64,000 nt of DNA, taken from positions 11,098,001 to 11,162,000 of the forward strand of contig NC_088316.1 in the NCBI RefSeq assembly GCF_910592395.1. The letters run 5' to 3'. Positions 24,431-35,313 of the stretch are shown here, piece by piece; the first letter of the stretch is position 1; each line of letters begins with the position of its first letter. The translations under genes were made by a program, and so were the position numbers. This DNA is from Lineus longissimus (taxonomy: Eukaryota; Nemertea; Pilidiophora; Heteronemertea; Lineidae). The notes beneath the pieces were generated by a model. The model was not told the origin of the DNA, searched no databases, and was given only the letters and a program-made list of their open reading frames with translations.

Positions 24431-26048
24431 TCTCAGGCGGTAGGTCCTCATCCCATCCTATTCCCAGCTTCCATAAATCCTGAGCCAACAGTTTGGCCCT
24501 GAGTGTGAACGGTGTTCTGAAACCACAGGGATCGAAAATTGAACTCATCGTACTGACTAATCCTCGTTTTGTCATCGGGTTCTCCTTTACTTGGCTAACA
24601 AACGTGAAGACGTCATCCTGGATGTCCCATCGTACTCCAAGTGTGCGTTGAATGTAATGGTCATCATGATCGAATCGAACCTCCTGGGTGAGGAGATCCA
24701 GACTGTGTAAAGCTTCCATCACATCTCGACTATTGGACAGCCACTGATGAGTTCCAAATCCACCCTTGATCAATAAAAGATCCACTTCCTGTGCAGCGGA
24801 CGGTACCTCCCCTATGGCACCTGCTATGTCATCCATGTAAGAATCACGTAGGATCATGTCGACTGCCTCCTGACTAAATTCTTTCGCGTTGTCTGTAGCT
24901 GTGCGGCGAAGTGCATACAATGCATAGGCTGGGCTATCGGTGGCCCCAAACACATGAGAGACCATTTGATAAGTTTGTGGCGGTCCTGGGGTTTCCACAT
25001 CCTCCTTGAATAGAAACCTGAGAGAATCGGCCTCATTCTCTGGTACCCTTACCTGGTGATACATTGCACGAATATCAGTAACTAGGCCTACTGGCTTCAA
25101 CCTAAAACGTTGTAGCACCCCGAACAAGCTGTTTAACAAATCCGGTCCTGACATCAATGCACTATTCAAAGAGTGGCCTTGGAATGAGGAAGCAGCATCA
25201 TACACCACGCGTACTTTACCAGGTTTGTTGGGATTTGTCACCCCGTGGTGTAGCAAGTACCATGTACGTGGAGTAGACACTGCCGCCTCTTTCGCAGTCA
25301 TAAGCCTGGCATAACCCTGGGAAATGTACCCATTCATTGTCTCCTGATACAACTTGGCATACTCTGGATCCTGATTAAACCGCTTCATCAGATGATCGAA
25401 TCTGCGTCTGGCGGCTGTAATGTTGTTTGGGAGCTTCGAGTCCAAGTCCCTCCACAGCATACCGACTACGTTATGTCCGTCCTGGAATGTTGTCGTATCC
25501 TCTAGAAACTTCTGCGCCTTTAGATCTTCCATCGAAGACGGTTTCGTGCATTTTGAAGCAACTCCGAATGCCTCAGTGGTCCAAAATTCCTCCAAGTTCA
25601 AGTCCTTACGGGCCGGTTGGTCTACACCAATCAGATTGACGGAGACTGGCTCAAATTCTGACTCGCGATTACAATCACCCCCCATCAATGACCAACCCAG
25701 GTTAGTGCGAACCACCAACGGATCCTCCGGCTCACCCCTTCTCACTTCTAACTGCACATGTGCTTCAGGATTATCTAGGCCTATGAGCAACTTTACCTGA
25801 TCTGGCTTGATTTCAGAGGGCATGTCAAGATCTTTACAATGATCCCAACTAGGAGAACATGTCTGAGTGGTACACTGAAAACTCTTAACATTCAATGCAT
25901 AAGCCCCATTGATATGCATATATGAACCATGACTAGGATTCTGAGGTTTGATGCTAAAGGAAACAACCTGAGAATCCATGAGAGCGGATGAGTTCATAGT
26001 GTTTATCTTGAGTTCTCCTTGACGACCTTTCAAACCCATGTCCTTGGG
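24396..26048 (-). pseudogene. BEL/Pao protease remnant and reverse transcriptase
   Basis: The open frame extends to 26084, but the first 12 or so residues come from the neighbouring inverted-repeat element. From MGLKG the protein matches the later half of a DUF1758 aspartic protease region, ending KLLIGLDNPEAH near residue 109. The catalytic DSG-type motif is missing. The reverse transcriptase follows, with D337 (VTDIRAMYHQV) and YMDD at 416-419. The frame leaves homology after KWQDW near 24405, marking a frameshift into the RNase H frame. Confidence 0.9.
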
Positions 26049-27130
26049 CAGGCGGTATTTGCACCACGCCACCACGGGCACCACGCGACCACCACGCCAC
26101 CACGCGAACAGGCGGAGCGATCATAATGACGATATCAAAATAGCGGTCGATTCATTGGATCATGGTTTCTTGGAACAATTATAGATGGCGTTGGCTGCTA
26201 TCCTAGCTTCTCTGATGCCCGTTCTTGGTATTATTGGAATAAAGGCCAACTACGGAAATACGTACTGAATTACCGTTGAGTAACTAGACCTACTCCAACT
26301 GACGACTGACCTGCAAAAACCATACGAGTACGAGTGGGTTATATAGTCGATCTCCCTTTAAAGGGGTGGCCGTTCGTTTGGGTGGGGTGGGTTGGGGGGG
26401 GGGGGGGAGGAGTTAGATTTATCACTCACTCGAACACGTGTGCATAGTTTCAACATACTGTTGTGTGAGAGACCCTTATTGGCGACTTTGTGTAACTTTA
26501 TCTTGCCTACCTAGCTGTTGCCTATAGTTTCCCATTAAAGGGGGACTATGTAGGAGCAGGGGGTCAAATTGGCCAACTTTAGCTGATTTATAAACAGAGT
26601 AAGGGCATTAGGTCTTATTTGATTCATCATTGAATGTATCCCTGTTACAGGCGTGACTAGGTTAGGACAAACTGTGAGAGGTGAGAGACTCACTGGCTAC
26701 TTTGTGTAACTTTATGTTGCCTACCAAGATGCTGCCTATAGTGCCCCTTTAATGGACAAGTCTCTGTACAACACGAATTCGCAATAATAGGTCTCCGATC
26801 TATACTTTCTCCGCAGTGACAGTATTGTGATAACAATAATGGTGTGATAAGATCTCTCATGACAAACGGTTGGACACGGATGTATAGCGGCTTAATAATA
26901 GCCCTGCTTTTTGCGAATGCCATTAACAAGTAATAAATACTCGTAAATCCCGTCAGGCAACAACGCAGTATACCAACATGCCATCTATAATTGGTAGGTG
27001 TAACCACAACTCTCAAGTGTCTGTGGTCTGATGGTCTGTTTTGATATCGTCATTATGATCGCTCCGCCTGTTCGCGTGGTGGCGTGGTGGTCGCGTGGTG
27101 CCCGTGGTGGCGTGGTGCAAATACCGCCTG
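26049..27130. mobile_element. 1,082-bp element with perfect 92-bp terminal inverted repeats
   Basis: 26049-26140 and 27039-27130 are exact inverted copies (92 of 92). They begin CAGGCGGTATTTGCACCACG and are rich in CACCACG steps. The interior has no credible gene. It holds a diverged repeat of about 90 bp (26460-26550 and 26675-26765, both with TTTGTGTAACTTTAT) and a poly-G tract near 26396. No target-site duplication is visible. It interrupts or borders the BEL protease region. The superfamily is unknown; a foldback transposon or an inverted duplication at a break are both possible. Confidence 0.75.
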
Positions 27131-28433
27131 CCGTTTTTGTTGCATGGTTTTTTTTTTGATGACGGGTAGTGGAAGCACGTGCTTTTCCTATACATGTAGG
27201 CGTACAGATGCTGGCACATGGACACGGCATGGCTACTTTTAAAAATGCGTGTCAGTCCGTGTCATCATGTGTGGTAGAAGAAGACTGAGGAGGAGAGAGC
27301 AAATTACTGACGCCTGTACAAAATAAATGTACAATTTAGCCTAAATGGCCAAATCAAAAGTAAAGTAGCAAACTCGTCCCCAGCTGAGTTTACGTACCTC
27401 CAACACCACTGGAATAGGCTGCGTCGATCTACGTTTGGTCTACTGCTTTATGCATTAAACTATGCGCATCGATATATACTAATTTTTTGACCGTACAACG
27501 CGTTTTGGCAGAAGGATTCAAGTAGTCCCGAGCATGTTATTCTTAAATCGTAGATAATCAACGTCCAAATTCAAGTATTTTGACAAAAAATGTGTTTTCT
27601 ATCTAAAATGTATCTTATCTATACCCTATTCAGTACATAAGGTAGTTTTTATTTTTGGCACAGGGCCAACGCTTCATAACATTCTTGTGAAAGCGATTCA
27701 GCCTATGCCAGTGGTGTTGGAGGAACGTAAACTGCAATGGGGACGAGTTTGGTAAAGTAGGCCTATTCAATTTCAACAAGAGGCCCAAGGGCCTGGCGCT
27801 CAGCTGAAATGGATAGGTGAAGGTAAGGGCCAAGTGTGTGTCGGTACCGTTATTATGAGGCAACGTGAAGCTATAACGTCTAGCACGACGTATTGCCGTT
27901 GCAGTAGTGGGGTGTGTGATGACGTCAAGGAGTTGTGTGGTGACGTCCAAGAGTGGAGTCCTTGTCTTCATGCAGCGTAGGTGGAACTAATAACATGCAC
28001 ATGGACACAAGGTACATAATTATTACAGTGTATTTTGTGAGGTGGGGCCTGGTGCTTTACAATGGTCAAATGAACCGACTGTTGTCTGGACATTGATGAA
28101 GTGAATGCAGCCAAATGTTTGGGACGGTCTTTTTTGTATGTGAAGAAAAGAAGATAAAGAGTTGGTTAACAAAATGAACTTTATTGGTGCGGCAGATATT
28201 TGATGCCTTTCGGCAGATATTTGAAGCGCCTTGCGGCAGATATTTGTTGCCTTGCGGCAGATATTTGATAACGCTCTCCAGGAATGGAAAGCAGTAAAAC
28301 GAGTAAGCACACCTTACTCTGAATGTGGGAACAGCAAGTGCTTTCCTGGACTTGAAATGTGCCAACGACTCCTCTTGCAATAACCAACAACAGTTAATCT
28401 GTAAAAAAAGAGAAGAGAAATTAACACTGACTG
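27131..28433. other. Gene-free; short repeats
   Basis: Contains a dispersed-repeat edge at about 27774-27812 (ACAAGAGGCCCAAGGGCC, then GCTCAGCTGAAA). Four close copies of CGGCAGATATTTG lie between 28191 and 28270. No gene supported. Confidence 0.5.
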
Positions 28434-28910
28434 AATGAAACGGCCAGGGGCCATTGTGCTCACCGTTAGTATTTTTAGTAGACAGTTACAGAAAGTGCTA
28501 CAGTATGTAGGCCTCTCATAATTTATACATGCATCTGTGACCAGTTCAGAGCCGGCCCTGGCCAAGTGGTGAATCCGAGACTTGTGGTTCCAAGCTTGTA
28601 GAGTCTAGGTGAAAATGATAGTGAAGAAACGTGCCACTCCATGACAATGGTGAATATATTTTTAACTTTGACCTCAGTGACCCTGACAGGTAGGTCAAAT
28701 AACAAACCAGGGTTATATGTGATGTAGACACATCCACCTGACCATAACAATTTCATCACTTGTTACACTACAGCAATCGGCGAAAAACGATGTCCAAGAT
28801 GGCCGCCTAATTAAATCTATGGCACCAAATAAATCAAAAAATGAAGAAAATGTAAGATAGAACTCAGAAAAGAAAAAAGGAAAAGATGAAAAATAAAAAT
28901 ATTTTTGGCT

Positions 28911-28965
28911 GTCCTTGACCGGGGTTTGAACTCACGACCTTTGGATTGCCACAATACGAGGAAAA
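28911..28965 (-). repeat. tRNA-like B-box segment within copy 1 (also 30463-30517)
   Basis: On the minus strand the sequence ends in AAAGGTCGTGAGTTCAAACC and CCGGTC, like the T-arm/B-box region of a tRNA gene. No A box or acceptor stem could be fitted, so it is at most a tRNA-derived SINE remnant. The same segment is repeated in copy 2. Confidence 0.35.
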
Positions 28966-30014
28966 ACCCACAAAACATGCAATTTCGGCCATATTTGAAT
29001 TCCGATCTGGCTGAAACTTGGCATACAAATAGTGGCTTCTTAGATGCATCATTACACAAAATTAAAACTCTTTACATTGAACAACGACAAAACGTACCAA
29101 GAGAACGGTAAAGTTTTCAACTTTGACCTCTGTGAACTTGAAAGGTGGGTCAAATCAAAAACCCGTAAGATATGTGATGTATCCTTGCTGGGAGTACCTA
29201 CCATGAAACTTTTATCAAAAACAAATCAGTAATAAGCGAGAAATCACACTTTTTGAGTTTTGAGTTTGGGCCCCCTGGTGGCCAAGTCAATAATCAGACC
29301 GAACCAAAATTCAGTGTAAAAGGTCAACTGACCTGGGGGGTCATTTGTTTAAAGTTTCAAGTTCATAACTGTTGCGGTTGAGAAACATGCCATAGTTACA
29401 CTGAAACGGCAAATTTACGCCATTTGACCTCTGCGACCTTAAAAAGTAGGTCAAATCCGAAAAATCGTGCAACATCTGAGGCAACCTTGCTAGGGGTCCC
29501 TGCCATAAAAATTTCATCAAAAACAATTTGCTAATAAGCAGGCTATTGCACTTCTTACTTTTTCTGTTTTGGCCCCCTGGTGGCAAAGTCAAGAATCAGA
29601 TCAGGCTGAAATTCAGCACCAGAGGTTATCTGATATAGGGGGTTATATGTACCAAGTTTCAAGCTCATAGCTTTATTGGTTGAGAAACGTGCCATAGTTA
29701 CACTCAAACGGCCAATTCACGCCATTTGACCTCTGCGACCTTGAAAAGTAGATCAAATTAAAAACCCGTATGATATATGATGTATCCTTGCTATGAGTAC
29801 CTACCACAAAAGTTTTATTGAAAACAAGTCACTAATAAGCGAGATATCACACTTTTTAGATATCCACATTTGGCCCCCTGGTGGCCAAGTAGAGAATCAG
29901 ATCGGACAGAAATTTAGTGTCACGGGTCATCTGACCTAGGGGGTCATGTGTACAAAGTTTTAAGTTCATAGGCCAAGCGGTTAAAAAACGTGCCACTGTT
30001 TTTGAACTAGGATA

Positions 30015-30019
30015 CGACG

Positions 30020-30063
<44 letters not shown>

Positions 30064-30073
30064 ACGACGACGG
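30015..30073. repeat. (ACG)n microsatellite
   Basis: About 18 ACG/GAC triplets near the 3' end of repeat copy 1. Confidence 0.9.
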
Positions 30074-31560
30074 ATGACGGACACTGCGGTATCGTATAGA
30101 CTCCCCTACGGTGAGCCAATAAATGAAACGGCCAGGGGCCATTGTGCTCACCGTAAGTATTTTTAATAGACAGTTACAGAAAGTGCTACAGTATGACAAA
30201 GGTGAATATATTTTTAACTTTGACCTCAGTGACCCTGACAGGTAGGTCAAATAACAAACCAGGGTGATATGTGATGTAGACACATCAACCTGACCATAAC
30301 AATTTCATCACTCGTTTCACTACAGCAATCGGCAAAAAACGATTTCCAAGATGGCCGCCTAATTAAATCTATGGCACCAAATAAATCAAAAAATGAAGAA
30401 AATGTAAGATAGAACTCAGAAAAGAAAAAAGGAAAAGATGAAAAATAAAAATATTTTTGGCTGTCCTTGACCGGGGTTTGAACTCACGACCTTTGGATTG
30501 CCACAATACGAGGAAAAACCCACAAAACATGCAATTTCGGCCATATTTGAATTCCGATCTGGCTGAAACTTGGCATACAAATAGTGGCTTCTTAGATGCA
30601 TCATTACACAAAATTAAAACTCTTTACATTGAACAACGACAAAACGAACCAAGAACGGTAAAGTGTTCAACTTTGACCTCTGTGAACTTGAAAGGTGGGT
30701 CAAATCAAAAACCCGTAAGATATGTGATGTATCCTTGCTAGGAGTACCTACCATGAAACTTTTATCAAAAACAAATCAGTAATAAGCGAGAAATCACACT
30801 TTTTGAGTTTTGAGTTTGGGCCCCCTGGTGGCCAAGTCAATAATCAGACCGAACCAAAATTCAGTGTAAAAGGTCAACTGACCTAGGGGGTCATTTGTTT
30901 AAAGTTTCAAGTTCATTACTGTTGCGGTTGAGAAACGTGCCATAGTTACACTCAAACGGCAAATTTACGCCATTTGACCTCTGCGACCTTAAAAAGTAGG
31001 TCAAAATCCGAAAAATCGTGCAACATCTGAGGTAACCTTGCTTGGGGTCCCTGCCATAAAAATTTCATCAAAAAACAATTTGCTAATAAACAGGCTATTG
31101 CACTTCTTACTTTTTCTGTTTTGGCCCCCTGGTGGCAAAGTCAAGAATCAGATCAGGCTGAAATTCAGCACCAGAGGTTATCTGATATAGGGGGTTATAT
31201 GTACCAAGTTTCAAGCTCATAGCTTTGGTGGTTGAGAAACGTGCCATAGTTACACTCAAACGGCCAATTCACGCCATTTGACCTCTGCGACCTTGAAAAG
31301 TAGATCAAATTAAAAACCCGTATGATATATGATGTATCCTTGCTATGAGTACCTACCACAAAAGTTTTATCGAAAACAAGTCACTAATAAGCGAGATATC
31401 ACACTTTTTAGATATCCACATTTGGCCCCCTGGTGGCCAAGTAGAGAATCAGATCGGACAGAAATTTAGTGTCACGGGTCATCTGACCTAGGGGGTCATG
31501 TGTACAAAGTTTTAAGTTCATAGGCCTAGCGGTTAAAAAACGTGCCACTGTTTTTGAACT

Positions 31561-31724
31561 AGGAGACGAGGACGACGAGGAGGACGAGGACGACGAGGAG
31601 GACGAGGAGGACGAGGAGGACGAGGAGGACGAGGAGGAGGACGAGGAGGACGAGGAGGACGAGGAGGAGGACGAGGAGGAGGACGAGGAGGACGAGGAGG
31701 ACGAGGAGGACGACGACGACGACG
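31561..31724. repeat. (GAGGAC)n microsatellite
   Basis: About 160 bp of GAGGAC/GAGGAGGAC units at the position in copy 2 that holds (ACG)n in copy 1. It generates a long poly-Ser reading frame on the minus strand that is not a gene. Confidence 0.93.
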
Positions 31725-31770
31725 TCGTCGAACACTGCGGTGTTGTATAGACTCCCCTACGGTGAGCCAA

Positions 31771-33212
31771 AAAGGGTGACATAGACGGGGAAATGTACAC
31801 CACCGGATACAGTCTGTGCTTGATCAGGCATCGGTCAGATGATATCCTGAACAAGGCATCTATGGAAGCAAATCCAGAAAGAGATTTAACCTTCGAAGGG
31901 CACACTTATCACTCAGTGAAAAGTCAGTCCTGGGGGTTGTTTTCCAATTCAAAATAAAAGTGTAACCTCTTTAAACTAGTCTCACAGACTGAACCATAAC
32001 ACTCAACAGCCAACCGTGCCCACATGATGTGAGCCGAGAGCTGGGCTTAAAGATGAGCGAGTGGTGTACTACATTTTGAAAATTGTCTATCGTCTACGAC
32101 ATGTGACAGAACAGGATCTAGTGGACTTAATGATGAGGTACTATCAAATAAGGTGTCCATCAAATGAATCATGAGGGCCTGTTGAGTTATACTCTAAGCC
32201 TGTCCTATAGGGCTAGGCTATCGTTTTTGTCTTTTTTACAGCCTACAGTACAGCCATGCATGCACAGCGCAGTGTACAGACAGTACAGGATTGCCAACCA
32301 AAAACATGAGCATTGCTGCGTTACGAAACTACAGTGGAATTCATACTACGATGTCATAATGTGACTTTCAAAATAATTGTAAACAAACGTAAATGGCGAG
32401 ATTTGTTGCAAAATTGCCAACCACAACAACTCAGGGACCGTCCCAAAATGGCCGACGGCGAATTCTCCGGTCGCTAGCGCAGTCCATAAACAAGCATCAA
32501 TTTTACCAACTTTGGGTGCAAGCTTGGTCATAAAAGTTACAGAACTGTTAGAAATACATCTAAACAACATATATATACAGTTAAAAGTGCATAAAAATCC
32601 CGTTTCAACCTCCGGGCGCTACCTTTTTTTCTCCGCCACACGCCGGGCCCTACCGGTCGTTATTTAGTGCGACCGCCACCAGAGTGTTTATCACAATCTT
32701 TCGCCGTTTTAATTGCGCGTTTTAGGCAGATTAATCAATTATTACATGCATGCATTATATATCACCGAAATGATAATTGCGTAGGCTATTTGAAACTAAG
32801 TTCAGATATCATTTTCGATCTTTGAATTGAATTTAGGCGAGTGATTTTTGACACGGTCGACATATCAGGACTTGCAAAATTCACGCGAGATCGCTTGCAT
32901 CATCGGCACGTTTGAAAACCGAATTTCACAAATTCCACAAAGGCTTGACTGCATTATAGCCGGGACAGTAAAACATAGTTCTTTGCGTAAGCACACAATC
33001 ATAAAAATGAGTAAATTGGTCTTTACAGGTAGATATGGGTCCGAGGTTGAACGTTACATGTTTATGTATGATAAGGTCATGTCAGTTGAAGGTTGAAGGT
33101 TGCAAGCTGAGGTATGAGGGAAAGGGACAGAAAGTCAAGTAGATGGTTGAAAGTTGTAAATTGGTATATACAGGGGTGTGGGTCTAGTAGAATGTTGAAG
33201 GTATATGCATAT
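31771..33212. other. No gene seen
   Basis: Spacer without recognised features. Short open frames (32164-32364, 32346-32570, 32848-33096) lack any family signature. Confidence 0.45.
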
Positions 33213-33582
33213 GCGTATACGCATTATATATTACACATATTATTATCATAATTTTTTTTATTCTTCATTACTAATTACCATGGTAACTAAATATATTCTA
33301 TATTTCCATCAACAAATTATCATTGTTGTTTTTTCTCTCTGTAATTAGCACTTCACACACTTCCTTCACATCAAGCCTCTCATTAGGCTAATCAAGTGCG
33401 TATACGCATTATATATTACACATATTATTATCATAATTTTTTTTATTCTTCATTACTAATTACCATGGTAACTAAATATATTCTATATTTCCATCAACAA
33501 ATTATCATTGTTGTTTTTTCTCTCTGTAATTAGCACTTCACACACTTCCTTCACATCAAGCCTCTCATTAGGCTAATCAAGT
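33213..33582. repeat. Perfect 185-bp tandem duplication
   Basis: 33213-33397 and 33398-33582 appear identical. Each begins with the palindrome GCGTATACGC and ends GGCTAATCAAGT. AT-rich and non-coding. Confidence 0.95.
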
Positions 33583-33691
33583 GTCCAGATGTACTTCAAC
33601 ACTTCATATACATGTATACACATTGCGCCTTTATTTGGAAAACTGGAGTCGCTAATTTATACCACCTATCAGCCTATAGCAGGTAGATCTG

Positions 33692-34715
33692 CTATGTTGG
33701 AAGGTCCCATTTTTCATGTCTGTATTCACTGGCTATGGCTTTACACAATTCAATGAAAGGGTCCAAATTATTCACTTTAACCTTAACACGCCACATGTGA
33801 GTACCTAAATACGAGCACATGAATGCCTTTTTGACTCCGTAGGTTGGCAAACTCCGTTTGGCGTGGAGCCACGACCCTTCGATGGTATTGGTACAAGCCC
33901 CGGTTTCAGGATCTTTAAAATGTAACGTATGATTGACAGTTAAATAATTATAGTCCATATCATTCAAACTACTGTATGCCTTCCAACAGTCAGAAATTAT
34001 TGTAGTTTTTGGCCTAATCCATCTTTCTATCAGTGGTATCAAGGTGGATGCATCTCGTTTCTCAACGGTAACCATAAACATATTGCCTCGATTTCCTCTC
34101 TCAATTCCACCGAAGACCCATTGACCTTCCACATGATGTCCCCTGTGAGATTTACGTTTGCCGAACTTACTTTCGTCGATCTCGACGATCACATTTTCTC
34201 CGCCAATCATGGAACTGCCCTTCATAACAACCTCCGTAACAAGTTCTCGATAGAAATTGCTCCAATCTGTGGTTGTATGATCCGACATACCAAATTCGTG
34301 TGCCATGTTTTTTTGTGGCCATGCATGTGCGAAGGCGTATGTAAGTCGCATAATTTCGGCAATAGTCAGGTTTGACTTTTCAAACCAACTTCCATGGCGA
34401 ATAGACTTCGTCCGGTGGTGCTTTTTCTTATCAACACGACGTTGGCAGGACCACTCCCAACCATCCGATGATTTAGCTTTGGCCAATATCATTGTTTTTT
34501 TTACACGTTCCGCATGATGGGGGATGGCCTAACAACTGGTTCTCCAAACACCATAAGATCGTATCTTTCCGAGTAGACAAGATCTCATCATTGAGACGAC
34601 GCCATGCTATAAATTGTTCTTTTTCCACTCGTTTATAGCTCGGTTTCCAGGCATCGGTATCATCTAACAACCGCTTATAGCCATTCTTTGGCAAAGAACT
34701 CGCTTGGCACGCCAT
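33692..34715 (-). pseudogene. Merlin/IS1595-like (ISXO2-type) DDE transposase with one frameshift
   Basis: The main frame (33692-34492, 266 residues) holds GSWFEKSNL, then the ISXO2-type core with D106 (VEIDESKFGKRK), QWVFGGIERG, D168 (IISDCWKAY) and E205 (NTIEGSWLHAKRSL), spaced as in Merlin elements. The N-terminal part (34473-34715) is in another frame and ends with the zinc-finger-like CGTCKK. The two join in a run of eight T (34495-34502; A on the coding strand), where a single-base change would restore one frame. All three catalytic residues are present, so this is either a very recent pseudogene or a base-calling slip in a homopolymer. No terminal repeats were found. Confidence 0.88.
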
Positions 34716-35241
34716 TGGGGAAGCTGTATTAATTCCTATATCAATCTGTCCTTAACATGGACTAGACCTATTGAACTTCAAGGAAGCAGAAGGTATAGCA
34801 TGTAAGAATACCTGTCGGCCTACATGTTACATGTGTCAAACAGTGCGCTCCAGTTCATTCCGTTCCAAGAAAACGGGTTTCTTTCCAAGAATCAACAAAC
34901 TGAATATGGATTGAAATTAACTCTACGTGGGTGTTCACACCCACTTTATAGTATGTACATTTCATCGGCAGAGAAATCGCATTGCAAAGGGGATAATCAT
35001 GCTGGCCTCTAAGGTCTAACTTTTCAGTAATAACCGATCGAATTACAAAATGAAATGTTCACTGACAGTTGCAACATGACTGAATTTGGGGGAAAATTAT
35101 TTGGGTGTTCACTGAAATTGGAGGGTGTATAAAGAGTGCATTCCACCCCTTAGAATTCACTTGACAATAGATTTGGCCGAGTGTATCAGGTACGTAACCT
35201 GAATATTCGAATTTGATTGGGCACCGTGTAGACTCTGTACC
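34716..35241. other. Spacer between Merlin remnant and P-loop gene
   Basis: No gene or repeat recognised. Includes the upstream flank of the TATA promoter at 35242. Confidence 0.4.
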
Positions 35242-35277
35242 TATATAACTTTTAAAGTCAAAATACTTAGGTCAGTC
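35242..35277 (+). promoter_or_regulatory. TATA box and initiator of the P-loop gene
   Basis: TATATAA at 35242-35248 is followed 32 bp later by TCAGTC (35272-35277), a standard initiator match. The ATG at 35314 lies about 40 bp further on. This spacing is what a focused RNA polymerase II core promoter shows. Confidence 0.6.
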
Positions 35278-35313
35278 CTATTTTCCTCAGTTTGACACAG
35301 TCGATGCAGCGAA

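Larger units (their letters stand above)
22205..26048 (-). mobile_element. BEL/Pao LTR retrotransposon, 5'-truncated pol
   Basis: Minus-strand order is end of the DUF1758-type protease region, reverse transcriptase, RNase H, zinc-binding H2C2, integrase, DUF5641-like tail. This is the standard BEL/Pao pol order. Gag and the catalytic part of the protease are absent; the element is cut at 26048/26049, exactly where a 92-bp inverted repeat begins. One frameshift and one in-frame TGA also disable it. No LTR pair was found. Confidence 0.93.
28434..31770. repeat. Tandem pair of 1.65-1.69-kb repeats with 303-bp internal period
   Basis: Copy 1 is 28434-30119 and copy 2 is 30122-31770. They align at an offset of 1,688 bp at the start and 1,552 bp after a 136-bp difference near 28510-28650. 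Each starts AATGAAACGGCCAGGGGCCA and ends CTCCCCTACGGTGAGCCAA. GCTCACCGT near the start and ACGGTGAGC at the end are complementary, suggesting short inverted ends. Inside, GCCCCCTGGTGG recurs about every 303 bp (29268, 29571, 29873 and the equivalents), with TTGACCTCTG and AGGTCAAA steps. Non-coding. Confidence 0.88.

Noticed and set aside
26985-27230. His/Thr-rich minus-strand frames
   Set aside because: They are products of the CACCACG-rich inverted repeat.
29856-30283. Poly-Arg and poly-Val open frames
   Set aside because: They are translations of the (ACG)n microsatellite in two frames.
31408-31905. Long open frame with more than 60 serines in a row on the minus strand
   Set aside because: It is a translation of the (GAGGAC)n microsatellite.
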